Source: SIAQ01 sp964484265 (GTDB lineage Bacteria; Planctomycetota; Planctomycetia; Gemmatales; Gemmataceae). Taken from it: 64,000 bases of DNA. The notes beneath the pieces are model-generated. The model saw only the letters and a list, made by a program, of their open reading frames with translations, was not told the DNA's origin and ran no database searches. Position 1 is the stretch's first letter. Each line of letters starts with the position of its first letter. The stretch covers positions 1 to 64,000 of the forward strand of contig CAZAFH010000005.1 of NCBI GenBank assembly GCA_964484265.1, given 5' to 3'. Of the stretch, positions 36,601 through 44,202 are shown in pieces. Both the position numbers and the translations under genes were made by a program.

Positions 36601-38168
36601 CAGTCACGCCGACTTCATTGACCACCTCGGAGAGCGGCACATCAGCGTCGTTCACGGTCGCTTTGACTAGCCAGCCGATTGCGCCAGTGACTGTCAATCT
36701 GCAACCCACCGATCCGAGCCAGGGATCGCTTTCGCAGTGGACGTTGACGTTTGACGCCAGCAACTGGAACGTTGCCCAGACCGTCAACGTTACGGGACTG
36801 AACTCCTACATGACCACCCCAAGCGTGACCTACCAAATCACGGGCAGCGCGACGAGCGCCGACGCCGTCTACCATGGCCTTGACACAACACCAGTAGCCG
36901 TGACGAATACCGTGACGCCGAACGCCAGCAGCACAACCGTCGTCGCGTCGGCAAATCCGTCCGTGTATGGGCAGTTCGTGACGTTCACCGCCACCGTGAG
37001 CGGCGTCGCTCCGATGACGGGAACGCCGACGGGAACAGTCATTTTTTTCGATGGGGCCACAAACCTAGCGACAGTCACGTTGAGTGCGGGCAGCGCGACC
37101 TACACCACGTCCACGTTCAGCGCGGGCGTCCACAATATCACCGTCACCTACGCCGGCGATGCCTATTTCAGCGCCAACACGTCGAACGTCCTCGCTGAAA
37201 CGATAACGCCCGCGACGCTCACCGTCACCGCCGCGGACGCAAGCAGGATCTACGGCCAGGCCAACCCCGCCTTCAGCGCTACGATCACTGGCTTCGTCAA
37301 CGGCGACACCGCCAGCGTGGTGAGCGGCAATGCCAGCCTGACCACCATGGCGACGGCCGGCAGCGCAGCCGGTTCCTATCCCATCACTTCCGCACAAGGG
37401 AGTCTCAGCGCTGCGAATTACACGTTTGCTTTCGCCAACGGCACCTTGACGATCACGCCGATCGCGACGCCACCAGTGCCACCGGCGCAGACGCCAACAC
37501 CGCCACCACCGCCAACGTCGATCCCGCCAGTTTCGCTGATACCTCTGACGCCGTCGTCAAACCCGTTCGGGAGCAATCCGGCGGGCACATCGCCCGCGTC
37601 AGCAGCAACCTCGGCCGCGCCGCCCGGATTGTTGAGCCCTGCATTATTCCTCGCCGCAACGGCGCCAAACGGCCGGGGGAACGATGTGGGCACCGATGCC
37701 TCGCTGGCCGTACTGGCGGGCATCAATTCCGCGACTCGCACAATTCAAGTGTTCTCCCCCATACCACAAGTCACCTGGCGAGAAGGACAGATGGCGTCCA
37801 CGGTCGTGGCCACAGAATCGTCTTTGGCCTCCCTCCTCCCGCGAGTCTCGCTTGGATCAACCCCGTCGGCCCAAGTGCGAACGGGACAGGCCGACGACGG
37901 GTTCGATGTCTTGAACGACGAGGGCGAGCGGGTGCCGTGGACCGAAGCCGGCCTCGAAACGACGATGGTCATCGGCACGGGAGTTATGGCCGCCAGCGGA
38001 TACGTGCTCCTGAACTCCCGGCTCGGCCTCTGGTTGCTCGGCCTGCTGACTTCGCAGCCGTTGTGGAAACAGTTCGATCCGCTGGAAGTTCTGTATGCGT
38101 GGGAGGAGGAGGATCGCGTGAAGGACGATCAGGACGAAGAAACCTTGCTGTCGCTTGTTGACCAATAG
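33609..38168 (+). CDS. LEDRxLL surface protein: seven propeller-like repeats, six Calx-beta-like modules, Ig-like, MBG and C-terminal membrane helix
   Basis: This is a 1,519-residue protein. A basic N-terminus carries LEDRRLLS (residues 45-52), the planctomycete export-associated motif. Residues 60-435 hold seven similar blades of about 50 residues (such as NFVVTWSSDQNGHWDVYAQRF), enough for one propeller. Six modules of about 109 residues follow (436-1100; TTSETGTSASF ... NWNVAQTVTVTGLDD), resembling Calx-beta. An Ig-like repeat domain (1102-1197), an MBG domain (RIYGQANPAFSATITGF) and a Pro-rich linker come next. A hydrophobic segment near 1450-1480 and an acidic tail end it. It is likely the main cargo of the locus, anchored at the cell surface. 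TGAGGT precedes the ATG at 33609. The upstream frame extension lies inside the previous gene. Confidence 0.88.
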   Translation: MSETKRSKGFLDGLKKTWESLHQLLGSDTRTATRRDRRLAPLQELEDRRLLSVTPVGTEFRVNTTTQNSQQTSPQTPQAVAINPTTGDYVVVWSSKHQFGSDTWDVFMQRYNAAGVAQGSETLVTPHVDGDNHQYASVAMNSSGNFVVTWSSDQNGHWDVYAQRFNASGVAQGSAILVDTPTNKDQEYSTVAIDDAGNFVVTWSGQQSGKWQIYANSFDQNGISQGGPFRVSNSSDDEMFAEVAMNGAGAYVITWSGKQSGNWDVYAQLYGPNNQPVASIFQVNTATNNDQQYSTAAIDAAGNFTVTWSGHQSGKWAIYGQTYQANGAAISAEFQVSPSIDKDQQYSSVTYGSTSNPIIAWSSKDLDGNGWGVFAQQVDTSGNLVGALRQVNTYTHDHQEYVSLAGDQNGNLVAVWTSDKQDSDNEGVYGQRFMTGVSSANISVTPSSVQTSEAGTTATFGVALTSAPTSNVTINLSTTDSAQGTLSTSTLTFTSSNWNVAQTVTVTGLDDHIVLGDQTYQINGTASSSDTNYNGLAMPAVTVVNTEADVAGFTITPTTLTTSETGTSASFTVALTSQPLAPVTINLTNGNPAQGTLSQSSLTFDATNWNTAQTVTVTGVNDHIVHGNQTYQITGTASSSDTVYNGLTMTPVNVTNTEANVAGFTVTPTSIQTSMSGASASFSVVMTSQPTAPVTINLSSSNPSEGTLSTSTLTFDAGNWNVAQIVTVTGQIDLLAGGDVTYQITGTAVSSDSNYNGLGMTPVTVTNVNTALPGFIVTPTTLTTSETGTSATFSIALATLPLTPVTVTLTNGNPTEGTLSQSSLTFTLLNWSTPQSVTVTGLDDQIVSGDQSYQITGIASGLLSNYDGLAITPITVTNTESDVASIHVTAASLTTSESGTSASFGVTLTSQPTSPVTINLATSVVGQGSLSQSTLTFDATNWNVAQNVTVTGLDDQIVHGDQTYQVTGTATSTDANYNNLAMTPVTVTNTEADIAGFTVTPTSLTTSESGTSASFTVALTSQPIAPVTVNLQPTDPSQGSLSQWTLTFDASNWNVAQTVNVTGLNSYMTTPSVTYQITGSATSADAVYHGLDTTPVAVTNTVTPNASSTTVVASANPSVYGQFVTFTATVSGVAPMTGTPTGTVIFFDGATNLATVTLSAGSATYTTSTFSAGVHNITVTYAGDAYFSANTSNVLAETITPATLTVTAADASRIYGQANPAFSATITGFVNGDTASVVSGNASLTTMATAGSAAGSYPITSAQGSLSAANYTFAFANGTLTITPIATPPVPPAQTPTPPPPPTSIPPVSLIPLTPSSNPFGSNPAGTSPASAATSAAPPGLLSPALFLAATAPNGRGNDVGTDASLAVLAGINSATRTIQVFSPIPQVTWREGQMASTVVATESSLASLLPRVSLGSTPSAQVRTGQADDGFDVLNDEGERVPWTEAGLETTMVIGTGVMAASGYVLLNSRLGLWLLGLLTSQPLWKQFDPLEVLYAWEEEDRVKDDQDEETLLSLVDQ

Positions 38169-38190
38169 TCCGTGGAGAATTGGAACCGCC

Positions 38191-41139
38191 ATGTTGCGTA
38201 TTAGTGTCGGCTTTGCTGCCATCCTGTTGTTTGTGATGTGCTCCGCCATGTCGCTCGGTCTCGTTCCGGACCAGCAAGCGGCTGTGATGGTCGGGCGCCG
38301 AAACCTCTGCGAGGCACTGGCCGTTCACTGCGCGGTCACCCTTCAGCAGGGCGATGTCGCTGCCCTCGAAGCCGGCGTCAAGTCGATCTGCAAGCGCAAT
38401 CCTGACATCATCTCCGCGGGTGTTCGCAAGGCAGATGGCCGGCTGCTTCTCAATGTGGGAGGGCATTCTGAAATTTGGCAACCCCGCGAAGGCGACTCGT
38501 ATATCGAGACGCAGATGCAGATTCCAATCTCTCTGAAAAATCAGCGCTGGGGCTCGTTAGAAATCCAGTTCCGTCCGCCAAGCACGATGGCTTCGTGGGG
38601 AATCGGCCCCTTCCTTTTGCTGGCCGGCTATGTAATGATCGCCGGCTTGGGTCTCGGCATTCTGTACCTGAGGACCGTCCTGCGCCACATCGATCCGCGT
38701 CAAGCGAAAGTCGTTCCGGACCGCGTTCGCGCCACACTGAACACGATTACCGAGGGACTGCTGGTTCTGGACAAGGACCAGCGAATTGCCTTGGCAAACG
38801 ACGCGTTCGCCAAGACGGTCGGCCTTGAGCCGACGGCGCTGACCGGGCGGAAAATCTCGGAACTTCCCTGGTCCAGCGACGCGGAGATCAAGCCTCAAGA
38901 CTATCCGTGGTCGCAGGCACTCCAAGAGGGCAAGACCGAACTCGGCTTTATCCTTGGGATCGAAAATGGCAGCACTGGCAAGCGCACGCTGTCGGTAAAT
39001 TCCACGCCGATCAACGCCGACGACGGGACCTGCAAGGGCGCGCTGGCGACCTTCGACGATATGACGCAAATCGAAAGCAAGAACGCGGAGTTGGTGAAAA
39101 CTTTGCGCCGGCTGCAACAGTCCCGGGCCAAGATTCGCCATCAGAAAAAAGATCTCGAAGTTGCCAAGGACGCTGCAGAGGCGGCCAATCGCGCGAAAGG
39201 CGAATTTTTGGCAAACGTAAGCCACGAAATTCGCACGCCGATGAACGCCATCATGGGTTTGACTGACATCACGCTCGAAACGCCATTGCAGCCCGAACAG
39301 CGCGAATATCTCGAACTGGTCAAGGCGTCGTCCGATTCGCTAATGTCGGTCATCAATGAGATCCTCGATTATTCCAAGATTGAATCGGGCAAATTCAAAC
39401 TCGACCCCATCGAGTTCCGTTTGCGCGACAGCATGATCGACTCGCTCAAGCTGCTCGCTATTCGTGCCCATCGGAGCGGGTTGGAGCTTCTTTGCGACAT
39501 CTCCGTTGACGTGCCCGATGTTCTGATCGGCGATCCGGTGCGCCTGCGGCAAATTCTCATCAACCTTGTGGGCAACGCGATCAAGTTCACGAAACAGGGC
39601 GAGATTGTCGTCCGAGTACGCGTCGAAACCCGTGCGAACCAGGCACTCGTTCTGCATATTACCGTCAAAGATACCGGTATCGGCATTCCCGCTGACAAGC
39701 TCAAGGCGGTCTTCGAACCATTCGTGCAAGCCGACGGCTCCACGACGCGCAACTATGGCGGCACCGGCCTAGGTTTGGCAATCTGCTCCCACCTCGTCGA
39801 ACTCATGCACGGAAAAATCTGGGCGGAAAGCGAGCTGGGACAAGGGAGCACCTTCCATTTCACGGCCTGCCTCGAAACACCCACGAACTCTCAAGCCTGG
39901 GCCGCGCCGACCCACGCCATGCTGAAAGGCCAGAGCATCCTCATCGTGGACGACAGTGCAGCGAGCGCCGCTATTCTCGCAAATGCGCTGCACGACATGG
40001 GGCTTCATGTCCAAACGGCCTCCGATCCGGCGCTCGCCCTGGAAATGATCGACCAGGCAGACCGGGCCCAAACGCCGTTTGCCATCGCTCTAATCGATGC
40101 GACCATGCCTCGGATTGACGGCTTCGATCTGGCCCGCCATCTGCGGGAGCGGCACCACACGGACCCCGCAATTGTCATGATGGTTCCCCCGGTCGATCGC
40201 AAAAACGAGTTGGCCCAGTGCCAGGAATTGGGCATTCACGGCTACATCGCCAAGCCCTACAAACCAGCGGACCTGTTGAAAGCGATCCTCAAGTCCTGTG
40301 GCGTCGTGCAATCGACCGGCACCGAAATGGAATTAAGCCTGACCGAAGCCGATTCCAAGCTGGCCTCTGTGCCGAAAGCGGGCGTAGCGCTGAAACTTCT
40401 GCTCGTGGACGATAACCCGTTCAATCAAAAGGTCGGCATCTTGAAACTGCAGGGACAAGGTCATGAGGTCACCGTCGCCGGCAGCGGCAATGAGGCACTG
40501 GCGATCCTTGATGAACAAACTTTTGACATCGTCTTCATGGACATGCACATGCCGGAGATGGACGGCCTTGAGGCAACCGCTCGAATTCGCCAAAAAGAGG
40601 CCACCACCGGCCGGCACACCCCTATCGTCGCCATGACCGCCAATGCCGGTGACGATGCCCGTGAGCAATGCTTGCAAGGTGGCATGGATGCTTATGTTGC
40701 CAAGCCGATTCAGGACAATGAACTCTTCGACGTCATTCGCAAAGTCGTTCCAGCCGTCGGCGCGGCCCCGGATTCTCGGACGCCAAGCGCACCGGCCCCG
40801 GCCACTTCCGGGTCAACGGTCGATCGCGCGAAGCTCCTGTCTTCTGTCGGCGGTAGTCTTCCCATGCTTCGGCAACTGATCGCGGATTTCCGGCAGGACG
40901 TTGGCCCACTCATGGCCGAACTTACCGATGGCGTGGAAAAGAACGATTGCAAGGCAGTGCACCGAGCCGCCCATACCCTCAAGGGCATGGTCAATTTCTT
41001 TGGGTTATCTGAAATCACCGACTTGGCGTTCCAATTGGAAAAAATGGGTGCCACAGGAGACTGCGCGCAAGCACACGAGAAACTCATAGCATTCGGCTGT
41101 GACCTTGCACGCCTTCAAACTAGTCTGGACGGCATTTAA
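38191..41139 (+). CDS. Hybrid sensor histidine kinase with two receivers and Hpt
   Basis: This is a protein of about 982 residues. It has an N-terminal membrane helix, a periplasmic sensor part of about 110 residues, a second helix (FLLLAGYVMIAGLGLGILYL), a PAS domain (GLLVLDKDQRIALANDAF), HisKA with the phospho-His in SHEIRTPMNAIMG (His345), HATPase (NLVGNAIKF, DTGIGI, GTGLGLAI), receiver 1 (IDATMPRIDG), receiver 2 (FMDMHMPEMDG) and an Hpt domain (HTLKGMVNFF, about residue 928). All phosphorelay residues are present. Start ATG at 38191. A TTG at 38155 that overlaps the upstream gene is possible. It is 22 bp after the surface-protein gene, so it probably senses the envelope and belongs to the same operon. 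No output regulator is adjacent. Confidence 0.93.
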   Translation: MLRISVGFAAILLFVMCSAMSLGLVPDQQAAVMVGRRNLCEALAVHCAVTLQQGDVAALEAGVKSICKRNPDIISAGVRKADGRLLLNVGGHSEIWQPREGDSYIETQMQIPISLKNQRWGSLEIQFRPPSTMASWGIGPFLLLAGYVMIAGLGLGILYLRTVLRHIDPRQAKVVPDRVRATLNTITEGLLVLDKDQRIALANDAFAKTVGLEPTALTGRKISELPWSSDAEIKPQDYPWSQALQEGKTELGFILGIENGSTGKRTLSVNSTPINADDGTCKGALATFDDMTQIESKNAELVKTLRRLQQSRAKIRHQKKDLEVAKDAAEAANRAKGEFLANVSHEIRTPMNAIMGLTDITLETPLQPEQREYLELVKASSDSLMSVINEILDYSKIESGKFKLDPIEFRLRDSMIDSLKLLAIRAHRSGLELLCDISVDVPDVLIGDPVRLRQILINLVGNAIKFTKQGEIVVRVRVETRANQALVLHITVKDTGIGIPADKLKAVFEPFVQADGSTTRNYGGTGLGLAICSHLVELMHGKIWAESELGQGSTFHFTACLETPTNSQAWAAPTHAMLKGQSILIVDDSAASAAILANALHDMGLHVQTASDPALALEMIDQADRAQTPFAIALIDATMPRIDGFDLARHLRERHHTDPAIVMMVPPVDRKNELAQCQELGIHGYIAKPYKPADLLKAILKSCGVVQSTGTEMELSLTEADSKLASVPKAGVALKLLLVDDNPFNQKVGILKLQGQGHEVTVAGSGNEALAILDEQTFDIVFMDMHMPEMDGLEATARIRQKEATTGRHTPIVAMTANAGDDAREQCLQGGMDAYVAKPIQDNELFDVIRKVVPAVGAAPDSRTPSAPAPATSGSTVDRAKLLSSVGGSLPMLRQLIADFRQDVGPLMAELTDGVEKNDCKAVHRAAHTLKGMVNFFGLSEITDLAFQLEKMGATGDCAQAHEKLIAFGCDLARLQTSLDGI

Positions 41140-41175
41140 AGAACGACGCAATCGTGGCGAGACGAACTGTTGTGA

Positions 41176-41346
41176 CTATCGACGCCAGGATTTGAGGGGC
41201 TCCCTAAAACCGAATCGCGAGACTTTGGGGACAAATTGGGGACAGCATTGCCCCTTCAGGCCCAACCTGCGTACAATGTAAGCGAAGGGCTGAAACGCTT
41301 CAGTCCGCATGAAATCCAAGGTTTGCAACGCATCATCGACGTTTGA
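41176..41346 (+). pseudogene. Short open remnant, possible 3' end of an integrase gene
   Basis: A frame without a start, 56 codons long, reads FGDKLGTALPLQ and then EGLKRFSPHEIQGLQRIIDV to a TGA at 41344-41346. It looks protein-like and lies next to the right att repeat, where an integrase 3' end is often found. The GDKLGT pair comes from the GGGGACA repeats. Identification is tentative. Confidence 0.35.
41224..41250 (+). repeat. 27-nt GGGGACA direct repeat, right copy
   Basis: This matches 12688-12714 with one mismatch and in the same orientation. It lies 121 bp inside the right att repeat. Confidence 0.65.
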
Positions 41347-41371
41347 GCCACGATAGGTAAATGTCGTTATT

Positions 41372-41429
41372 CAGGTTGAGGGCCTGGTTCCTGGAAACGG
41401 GAGTGCAGGTTCAAGTCCTGTCTCCGGCA
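41372..41429 (+). repeat. Right att-like repeat: 3' fragment of tRNA-Leu
   Basis: This 58-nt copy of the tRNA-Leu 3' part (12559-12616) has one mismatch. It has no 5' half, so it is not a functional tRNA. It marks the right border of the island. Just after it comes a strong terminator that probably belonged to the original tRNA gene. Confidence 0.88.
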
Positions 41430-41443
41430 CTTTTTCCGACGAG

Positions 41444-41482
41444 GACCCACGCTGAATAAGGCGTGGGTCTTTTTGTTTTTTT
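41444..41482 (+). terminator. Rho-independent terminator after the tRNA-Leu fragment
   Basis: The stem GACCCACGC (41444-41452) pairs with GCGTGGGTC (41461-41469), has an 8-nt loop and is followed by TTTTTGTTTTTTT. It is probably the original chromosomal terminator of tRNA-Leu, now separated from the intact gene. It may also stop the hybrid-kinase operon. Confidence 0.85.
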
Positions 41483-41506
41483 ATCAATCTTGAATGCTCG
41501 AAATGC

Positions 41507-43300
41507 TCAAAAATGTGCCTCAAGCCCGATCGTGAATGATTGGCTCCAGAACGATTCGTCGTTGAATCGGAAGAAAGGTGAGGCGGCGCCTGTCGTCGCT
41601 CCGAAGTTGGGGCTTCCCGGCGCCTGGCCGGGATTGACGTTGCGGTCGATCTGGCTGCCAGGGCGAACGACATTGTTCCACCACAGCACCGAGTAACCGA
41701 GCCGGGCGCGAACGTGCGGCGTGATATCCGCGGTGACGCCCAGACCGAATTCAGGCACGAATCCGAGCACGCCGCGACTGTAGGTGCCGATATTCGATTT
41801 TTGGGCCAGGATGCCGCCGACGGCGGATTGGCTTCCCGTCGGAGTGACAAGCGTGGTGGAGCCATTGATAGTGACCTGCTCCCTCGTGACGCCGAGCGCG
41901 AGTTTTGCGAAGGAATCCAAGCTGAATCTCGGCGCTTCCCAGCGGAGGCGTCCGCCGATTTGGGCGCCGAAAAAATCGTTGGCCGTCGAAAAGCTATCCA
42001 GATCCGTCAATGAATTTGGCGAGTTGACGAAGGTATTGTTGAAATTCAACTGATTGTTCTGAATCGGCGTGAGTTGGTCTTGTATCGTCAGATTTTCCGA
42101 AAGCCTCGCGTAGCGCAATCCGAAAAGCCCATCTGCGTGGAGATTCTTTCCATAGTATTTGTGGGCGCGCGCATTGAATTCCATGCCGTAGAGGCGTGAG
42201 GTGGTTTCGACGTTCACCGTGCCCGTGAAGAAATTGGGCAGCGACACCAAGAACGCATCCTCGGCATTGGTCGCGACGTTGAAGAACGGTCTTGCAATTA
42301 CTGGGTTGCCATTGGCGTCCCCGCCGACGCTGAATGATTGGCTTCGCTGGAACGCCATGAATCCGGTCCACTCGAGAGAATAACAATTCTGATCGTCCAG
42401 GAACATGCCGGCTTCCAATCGGATGCCGGGGATCGCGCTCATGTCGACGCTGTTGTTGCCATAGGCCACGGTTGTAAACGATTGGTTCAAGGCGCCCGGA
42501 CGAAGGTTGTTGGCATTGCCCAGCGTGACCAACGGTGTGGCGAATTGCATCGGGCGGAAAAACGAAACGGTGGCGTCGGCGGACAGCCAGCACGATTCGT
42601 TCGTGGGACGCCAGAACGGCAGCATTAGGTTTGAGTGGATCTTTTCGTGGACGGACCGCAAGAACTCTTCCATCGGTGTCGGCGGCCGTGGAGTCGGGAT
42701 CTGATTCTCTGGCCGGATTTGTGGCTCCGGTTCCAATTCCACCGGTTCGTAGGCCCTGGGAGTCTGCACGGCAACGGGGCGCCGAGTAACGGCGGCGGTA
42801 GCATCAGGCGTGTAGACGCTATTCGAAAAATGCCGATAAGGCGTGTGATTTAAGTAGGTTGAACTATTGTTGACAGCGTTAAACGGATTATACGCTTGTG
42901 GGCTTCCCATCGGTAGGTATTGGTAATTGCCGTATGTGGGGGTGTTGTTTGGTGGGTAGTATCCATAATAACCGTAATAGGGATTTCCATATCCTTGAAC
43001 GGGCAGTAGGTTCCTTTGGGAATTACCGTAGTTGGCTTGTTGGTAATAAGCCGGCGCTGTCGAATAGGTGGAGTTGTAATAGTACGGATTGGCAGAGCGT
43101 CCTGAGGTTGGGGTATATCCAGTGGCATACCCGTTGACTTGCCGCGGGTGATAAGGTAACGGTTGATAGGATGTTTGCCAGTAGTACGCGGCGCCATAAT
43201 TGGGCGTTTGTTGTCCGTGTGCCGGTTCAACTGTAAGGAATAATGCTAACAGCGGCAGCAGAATCTTTGAGGGCGCTATTAAGCAGGGTGCACTTTTCAT
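41507..43300 (-). CDS. BBP7-family outer-membrane beta-barrel protein
   Basis: This 597-residue protein has a signal peptide (LLPLLALFLTVEPAHGQ), a Tyr/Pro/Asn-rich region of about 170 residues, a Pro-Glu linker and a C-terminal barrel. The barrel shows the BBP7 marks: LSADATVSFFRP, IPGIRLEAGMFLDD, LHADGLFGLRYARLSENL, NDFFGAQIGGRL and a final aromatic strand ending in F. The family is abundant in planctomycete outer membranes. Its function is unknown. It lies just outside the right island border on the reverse strand, reading toward it. Confidence 0.85.
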   Translation of the reverse strand: MKSAPCLIAPSKILLPLLALFLTVEPAHGQQTPNYGAAYYWQTSYQPLPYHPRQVNGYATGYTPTSGRSANPYYYNSTYSTAPAYYQQANYGNSQRNLLPVQGYGNPYYGYYGYYPPNNTPTYGNYQYLPMGSPQAYNPFNAVNNSSTYLNHTPYRHFSNSVYTPDATAAVTRRPVAVQTPRAYEPVELEPEPQIRPENQIPTPRPPTPMEEFLRSVHEKIHSNLMLPFWRPTNESCWLSADATVSFFRPMQFATPLVTLGNANNLRPGALNQSFTTVAYGNNSVDMSAIPGIRLEAGMFLDDQNCYSLEWTGFMAFQRSQSFSVGGDANGNPVIARPFFNVATNAEDAFLVSLPNFFTGTVNVETTSRLYGMEFNARAHKYYGKNLHADGLFGLRYARLSENLTIQDQLTPIQNNQLNFNNTFVNSPNSLTDLDSFSTANDFFGAQIGGRLRWEAPRFSLDSFAKLALGVTREQVTINGSTTLVTPTGSQSAVGGILAQKSNIGTYSRGVLGFVPEFGLGVTADITPHVRARLGYSVLWWNNVVRPGSQIDRNVNPGQAPGSPNFGATTGAASPFFRFNDESFWSQSFTIGLEAHF

Positions 43301-44202
43301 GCGGGGTCCATCCCATCTTCTTGCAGTGATCTAGAACTCACGGGGCGGAGATTGTCCTGGTCTCCGCTGGTTCATACCTGTCGGCAATTCCGATTTCGTG
43401 CTCGTTACCAAATAGTTTCATTGCAGCCGACAATCGAGGCTTCCCGCTTTTCTCATCGGAATGGCATCTGCGGGAATTGATGCTCGTGCGGATGGATTGG
43501 GCAGAGCGGCCGAATTGGCATTCCGAGAATTGTTGTCGAGTGCCTTTTGAGCGCATGGCGAGGCATCTGCCTGATCGGAACAATTTACCCTAACGCTACA
43601 ACCGGAGCGATCATCAGCGACCTGAACGCCACGATCTTTGCAAATTCGATCGGTCGAAAGCAATCCCCGCCATTCGGCGTCATGCCTTCGGGGAGCATCG
43701 TTCAAAGGATTTCGAGCCGACGTGATCAAGGCGGTCCGGCGCGAGACTTTGGCGTTATCAGGTCCTTGTACTGTGTGCTGAAAGACAATTACGATTCTGT
43801 TTTATTTCATGCCGTTAATAATCGAAGGCAAATTGTTACTGGAATTTCATCATCGACCAAATCCTTTCCGTTGAAGGTAAACCATTTATTTGCTTTTTGT
43901 AATTGATTACTGCGTTGTTACATTCTGTGTGAAGATCGGCTTTTGTTGCTTTTTTGACATATCACTATGTCGATAACGACAGATTATTAGATTTCAATTA
44001 GTTAATAGTGCGTTATTAATTCTCTATTCCCTTGAAATTCATCGTAATTATCCGATAAACTCGTAATGGCGCAAAGATAGGCAAAATTCTCCCCAGGCGC
44101 ACAGGTCATTCACATCGGTCCTGAGAATAGTATTTGCTCGACATTATCTAGGCAAAAAAGCGCGGATTCTCTGATCGTTCTCATTCTTTCGAAAGCGGCC
44201 AT
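43301..44202 (+). other. AT-rich leader region upstream of the giant gene
   Basis: There are 902 bp without a convincing gene. Reverse and forward frames of about 100-120 codons exist near 43420-43900 but lack ribosome sites and domains. From about 43780 the sequence turns strongly AT-rich, unlike its surroundings. TTGACA at 43954-43959 may be a -35 box, but no well-spaced -10 is seen. Inverted TTAATA/TATTAA near 44000 is a possible regulator site. It probably holds the promoters of the divergent BBP7 and giant genes. Confidence 0.45.

Noticed and set aside
24435..38168. A classical type I secretion system or RND pump
   Set aside because: No ABC ATPase (Walker A/B with signature motif) and no large RND transporter is encoded anywhere in the window. 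Only the TolC and adaptor parts are present.
41372..41429. A second tRNA-Leu gene
   Set aside because: Only the part from the anticodon stem to the 3' end is present. The acceptor 5' strand and D arm are missing, so it is an att remnant.
43418..43906. Reverse 103-codon and forward 119-codon frames in the leader of the giant gene
   Set aside because: No ribosome sites and no motifs, and they overlap on opposite strands. I treat the region as non-coding.
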